Position numbers and translations under genes: made by a program
Source of the DNA: Deltaproteobacteria bacterium
Lineage (GTDB): Bacteria > Myxococcota_A > Polyangia > Palsa-1104 > JAEUJZ01
Length of the DNA: 7,370 nucleotides
Direction: 5' to 3'
Assembly (NCBI GenBank): GCA_017990795.1
Contig: JAGNNG010000084.1
Span: 1 to 7,370 of the forward strand
Notes under the pieces: model-generated
What the model was told of the DNA's origin: nothing
Databases searched by the model: none
Seen by the model: only the letters and a program-made list of their open reading frames with translations
Shown here: positions 5,299 to 7,370 of the stretch, in pieces
Position numbering within the stretch: position 1 is the stretch's first letter
How the letters are laid out: each line of letters starts with the position of its first letter

Positions 5299-6948
5299 AT
5301 GGACCCGGCGATTACCGCCCACCCAACGCAGCTGGCTTTTGCCGCCGCGTGTGCAGACGTTCACCGAACCGACCTCGCATCGCTTGGGGTCGCCGGTGCA
5401 GCGCGCAGTGGCGTGGCTTATCTGGTTCGTCCCGACTGTGCCGTCACCGCAGCTTCGGTGGTACGAGGCATGGCGCTGGGTCAGTCTCTAGTACTGCGCT
5501 TCTCTAGCGGAGAGCACCGTGCTCGCCTGCTGCGCGTCGATCCTGAGGCCGACTGCGCCCTGCTGCGAATCGACCCCGCCGTCCGCAATCAGATCCCGAT
5601 GTCATTCCTAAGCGGTCCCGTTCAGCCGGGTACGCACTGGCAGACCTGGATCGCGACCCCGACGCTGCGCTCGCCAGGACATGTGGTGCAGGGCCTGGTA
5701 CATCAGCCCATCGGAGAAGATGAGCTACGCGGTCCCGCGCTGCTACTAAAGACGGTGTCGGGGACCAACTGGTGGCAACCAAATCAGGCTGGCAGCCCAG
5801 TGCTCTACGGAGGCCGCGTCATTGGCCATCTGCGTCAGGTGCGAAACGACCCCCAGTCGCAGTCGCTGTGCGCCTGTCCCTTGCTGCACGTTCAGTCGCT
5901 GCTGCTGCTTCCTGGGGATGGCTCGTTTTTGCAGCCGCCAAAGGCGCAGTACACGCGACCCTTTTACATCTCGCGTCCAAGCGTAGAGCAGCCGGCGCTC
6001 ACCCTGCTGGAGCAGCCGGGACAGCCTGTGGTGTTGTGGGCTCCCGAGCGGCACGGCAAGACTTGGCTCCTTGACTACCTGTGCGAACAGCTAGCACAAG
6101 ACGAGCAGTCCTTCGTTCTGCGCATCAACTGCGAGCGTCTGCCCAGCGAGTCGTATGCCTCCCTTGAGACGTTCCTGCAGGAGCTTATCGGCCAGTTCAC
6201 AGCACAGTTTCAAGCGCTGCCAGATGTCGGGCGCGATCTAACCACGGCGGCGCTGCGCGCGTGTCGCCTAGCCGCCTCGCCAGAGCTGCGGCTAGACGAG
6301 GTGCTAGGGACGGTTTTTTTGCCGCGCACCCCGCAGCTTTTGTACCTGGCCTTTGACCGCGTGGATGCCATCAAAGACCTGATGTTCCAAGATACATTTT
6401 TGGCACTGCTGCGAGGGTGGCTGTCGCGAAAAGACGTGGTGCCATGGAACAAGCTGCGGCTGCTGCTGGTGACCTCGATGGCACCGATGTGGATGACCAA
6501 GCTGCCAGCAAAGTCGCCGTTTACTGTGGTGCCGCCGCTGGTCATCCCCGACTTTACGCTGCAGCAGCTGGAGGAACTGGCACACCTTCACGATCTCCCT
6601 TGGCAACAAGCTGAGCTGACTCAGCTTATGTCCTTGCTGGGTGGGCATCCGTACCTGACCCGGCTGGCCATGTACTCTGCCGTCGCCAAAGGCTATTCCG
6701 TCGAGCAGATCATCAGCCCCGAGCGCCCCGGAGTCCAAGTGTTCGACAACTTCCTGGAGACCTGCCGCCAGCGCCTGCTCGTTCAGCCCGGCCTGTGGCC
6801 CACCGCCGAGCGTGCCCTCCAAGGCAAGCCGCTGTCCGCGCTGGATCGAGTGGTCCTGCCGCGCCTGGAGCGTCTGGGTCTGGTCCGCCTTGATGGCGAT
6901 AGCTGCGAAGCTCGCTATCCGCTGTACAAGCGACTGCTGCTCGACTAG
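5299..6948 (+). CDS. Degenerate trypsin-like domain fused to AAA-like NTPase and winged-helix domain
   Basis: 549 residues, no signal peptide or membrane helix, so probably cytoplasmic. Residues about 15-200 follow the trypsin-like peptidase pattern: SGVAYLVRPDCAVTAASVV (the TAAHVV box), DCALLRID, and NQAGSPVLYGGRVIGHL (the SGGPV box). By eye alignment the catalytic His is S53 and the nucleophile Ser is A164; only D85 of the triad remains. Residues about 219-470 match the AAA-like family (AAA_35 in Pfam as I recall): PFYISRPSVE, a P-loop APERHGKT at 248-255, a Walker B region LAFDRVD at 350-356 where the catalytic Glu is R354, NKLRLLLVTS, and LLGGHPYLTRLA at 446-457. A winged-helix-like end (about 510-549, LDRVVLPRLERLGLVRLDGD) resembles those of STAND-type NTPases. 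Such peptidase plus NTPase fusions are known from signalling or conflict modules of complex bacteria; here the enzyme parts look disabled, suggesting a sensor or scaffold. Confidence 0.9.
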   Translation: MDPAITAHPTQLAFAAACADVHRTDLASLGVAGAARSGVAYLVRPDCAVTAASVVRGMALGQSLVLRFSSGEHRARLLRVDPEADCALLRIDPAVRNQIPMSFLSGPVQPGTHWQTWIATPTLRSPGHVVQGLVHQPIGEDELRGPALLLKTVSGTNWWQPNQAGSPVLYGGRVIGHLRQVRNDPQSQSLCACPLLHVQSLLLLPGDGSFLQPPKAQYTRPFYISRPSVEQPALTLLEQPGQPVVLWAPERHGKTWLLDYLCEQLAQDEQSFVLRINCERLPSESYASLETFLQELIGQFTAQFQALPDVGRDLTTAALRACRLAASPELRLDEVLGTVFLPRTPQLLYLAFDRVDAIKDLMFQDTFLALLRGWLSRKDVVPWNKLRLLLVTSMAPMWMTKLPAKSPFTVVPPLVIPDFTLQQLEELAHLHDLPWQQAELTQLMSLLGGHPYLTRLAMYSAVAKGYSVEQIISPERPGVQVFDNFLETCRQRLLVQPGLWPTAERALQGKPLSALDRVVLPRLERLGLVRLDGDSCEARYPLYKRLLLD

Positions 6949-7171
6949 CCGCTGGTACAAAGCCGCACATTCCGATGGACCCGAAAATGCTGCAATCGGG
7001 CGTAGGAAGCGATGGTCAAGTTCTGGCCACCTCATGTCCAGGTTTGGCCGTTGACCCGTCGAGCCGCATCCCCAAAAGTATCTGCACAGCCCCGCATTCC
7101 CAGCAGCTGCCGCAGTCGCACTTTTCGCGCCGGCGCTGTCAACCTTAGGAATTCCTCTGCGGACATTTTTC

Positions 7172-7177
7172 AAGGAG
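7172..7177 (+). promoter_or_regulatory. Strong ribosome binding site for the right-edge gene
   Basis: AAGGAG lies six bases before the ATG at 7184, the best Shine-Dalgarno in the window. It fixes the start of the truncated gene and supports it as a real, probably well-translated gene. Confidence 0.75.
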
Positions 7178-7183
7178 TCCCCA

Positions 7184-7370
7184 ATGACGCGCCTCGCATC
7201 TTTCACTTGTTCCCTCCTGTTGCTCTCTACTTTGGCCGAGTCACCTCCGCCCGCGCATGCCATTCCCAAGTTGCCAGAGGTCATCAAGGGAATCGGCGAG
7301 CGCGGCGGCCTGGTGCTTGCGCAAGATGCCTTTGGTGATAGCGCGCAGCGACTTGTGTACTTGGACCAGG
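7184..7370 (+). CDS. 5' end of an exported protein, possibly dihaem cytochrome c/RoxA-like; runs off the window
   Basis: The frame is open from ATG 7184 to the right edge (62 codons). Residues 1-26 look like a Sec signal peptide: MTRLASFTCSLLLLSTLAES, then PPPAHA with cleavage expected after AHA. The mature protein begins IPKLPEVIKGIGERGGLVLA and the visible part ends RLVYLDQ. A V-x-YLDQ-W-type motif shortly after a signal peptide reminds me of periplasmic dihaem cytochrome c/RoxA-like proteins, but no CxxCH haem site lies within the visible part, so this is a weak guess. It is 235 bases downstream of the AAA-like gene and probably a separate unit. No convincing promoter was found in that gap. 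Confidence 0.8.
   Translation, partial: MTRLASFTCSLLLLSTLAESPPPAHAIPKLPEVIKGIGERGGLVLAQDAFGDSAQRLVYLDQ

Noticed and set aside
6972..7000. Inverted repeat CCGAT/ATCGG after the AAA-like gene as a terminator
   Set aside because: Only five pairs with an 18-base loop (or CCCGA/TCGGG with 11) and no T tract.
7051..7083. TTGACC as -35 of a promoter for the right-edge gene
   Set aside because: No acceptable -10 at 16-18 bases; the bases there read AAAAGT or similar.
6304..7287. 327-codon minus-strand frame across the AAA-like gene and the following gap
   Set aside because: Length is impressive, but it is antisense to the conserved AAA-like domain and also overlaps the signal peptide of the next gene; the product is Gln/Ala/Gly-rich without motifs.
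7012..7338. 108-codon plus-strand frame in the last gap
   Set aside because: It overlaps the gene at 7184 in another frame, has no Shine-Dalgarno or recognisable domain, and the 7184 start has a strong ribosome site and signal peptide.

Overview
The window looks like chromosomal DNA of a GC-rich, signalling-rich bacterium, most likely Myxococcota (the old Deltaproteobacteria). This is inferred from gene content: Hanks-type Ser/Thr kinases with one membrane segment and C-terminal PEGA domains, a TPR plus WAVG-repeat propeller protein, and a large AAA-like NTPase fused to a trypsin-like fold. No rRNA, tRNA, transposon, CRISPR or phage gene was seen.

Layout. Positions 2-37 hold the last codons of a possible plus-strand gene. 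It converges on a minus-strand gene (1587 to 55) for a membrane-anchored PEGA protein whose kinase domain has lost every canonical catalytic residue, so it is a pseudokinase. A gap of about 500 bases (1588-2090), AT-rich in its first half, separates it from a divergent operon. This gap holds promoter-like boxes for both directions, a 41-codon lipoprotein-like reading frame and a terminator-like hairpin. The plus-strand operon has a catalytically intact PEGA kinase (2091-3824) and, 2 bases later, a secreted TPR plus seven-bladed propeller protein (3827-5119). After 179 bases with a perfect TATAAT box and a nearby palindrome comes a trypsin-like/AAA-like/winged-helix fusion (5299-6948). Its protease triad and Walker B glutamate are degenerate. 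At the right edge an exported protein begins at 7184 and runs out of the window.

How they may work together (inference): the kinases should sit in the inner membrane with the PEGA domains outside. The exported propeller is made with the active kinase and could be its periplasmic partner or sensor. The pseudokinase, encoded back to back with the active kinase, could act as an allosteric partner or decoy. The pseudoprotease-NTPase next door may be a further scaffold or switch. Degenerate enzyme folds beside one active kinase are the most unusual aspect of the window. The link from the AAA-like gene to the kinase operon is neighbourhood only.
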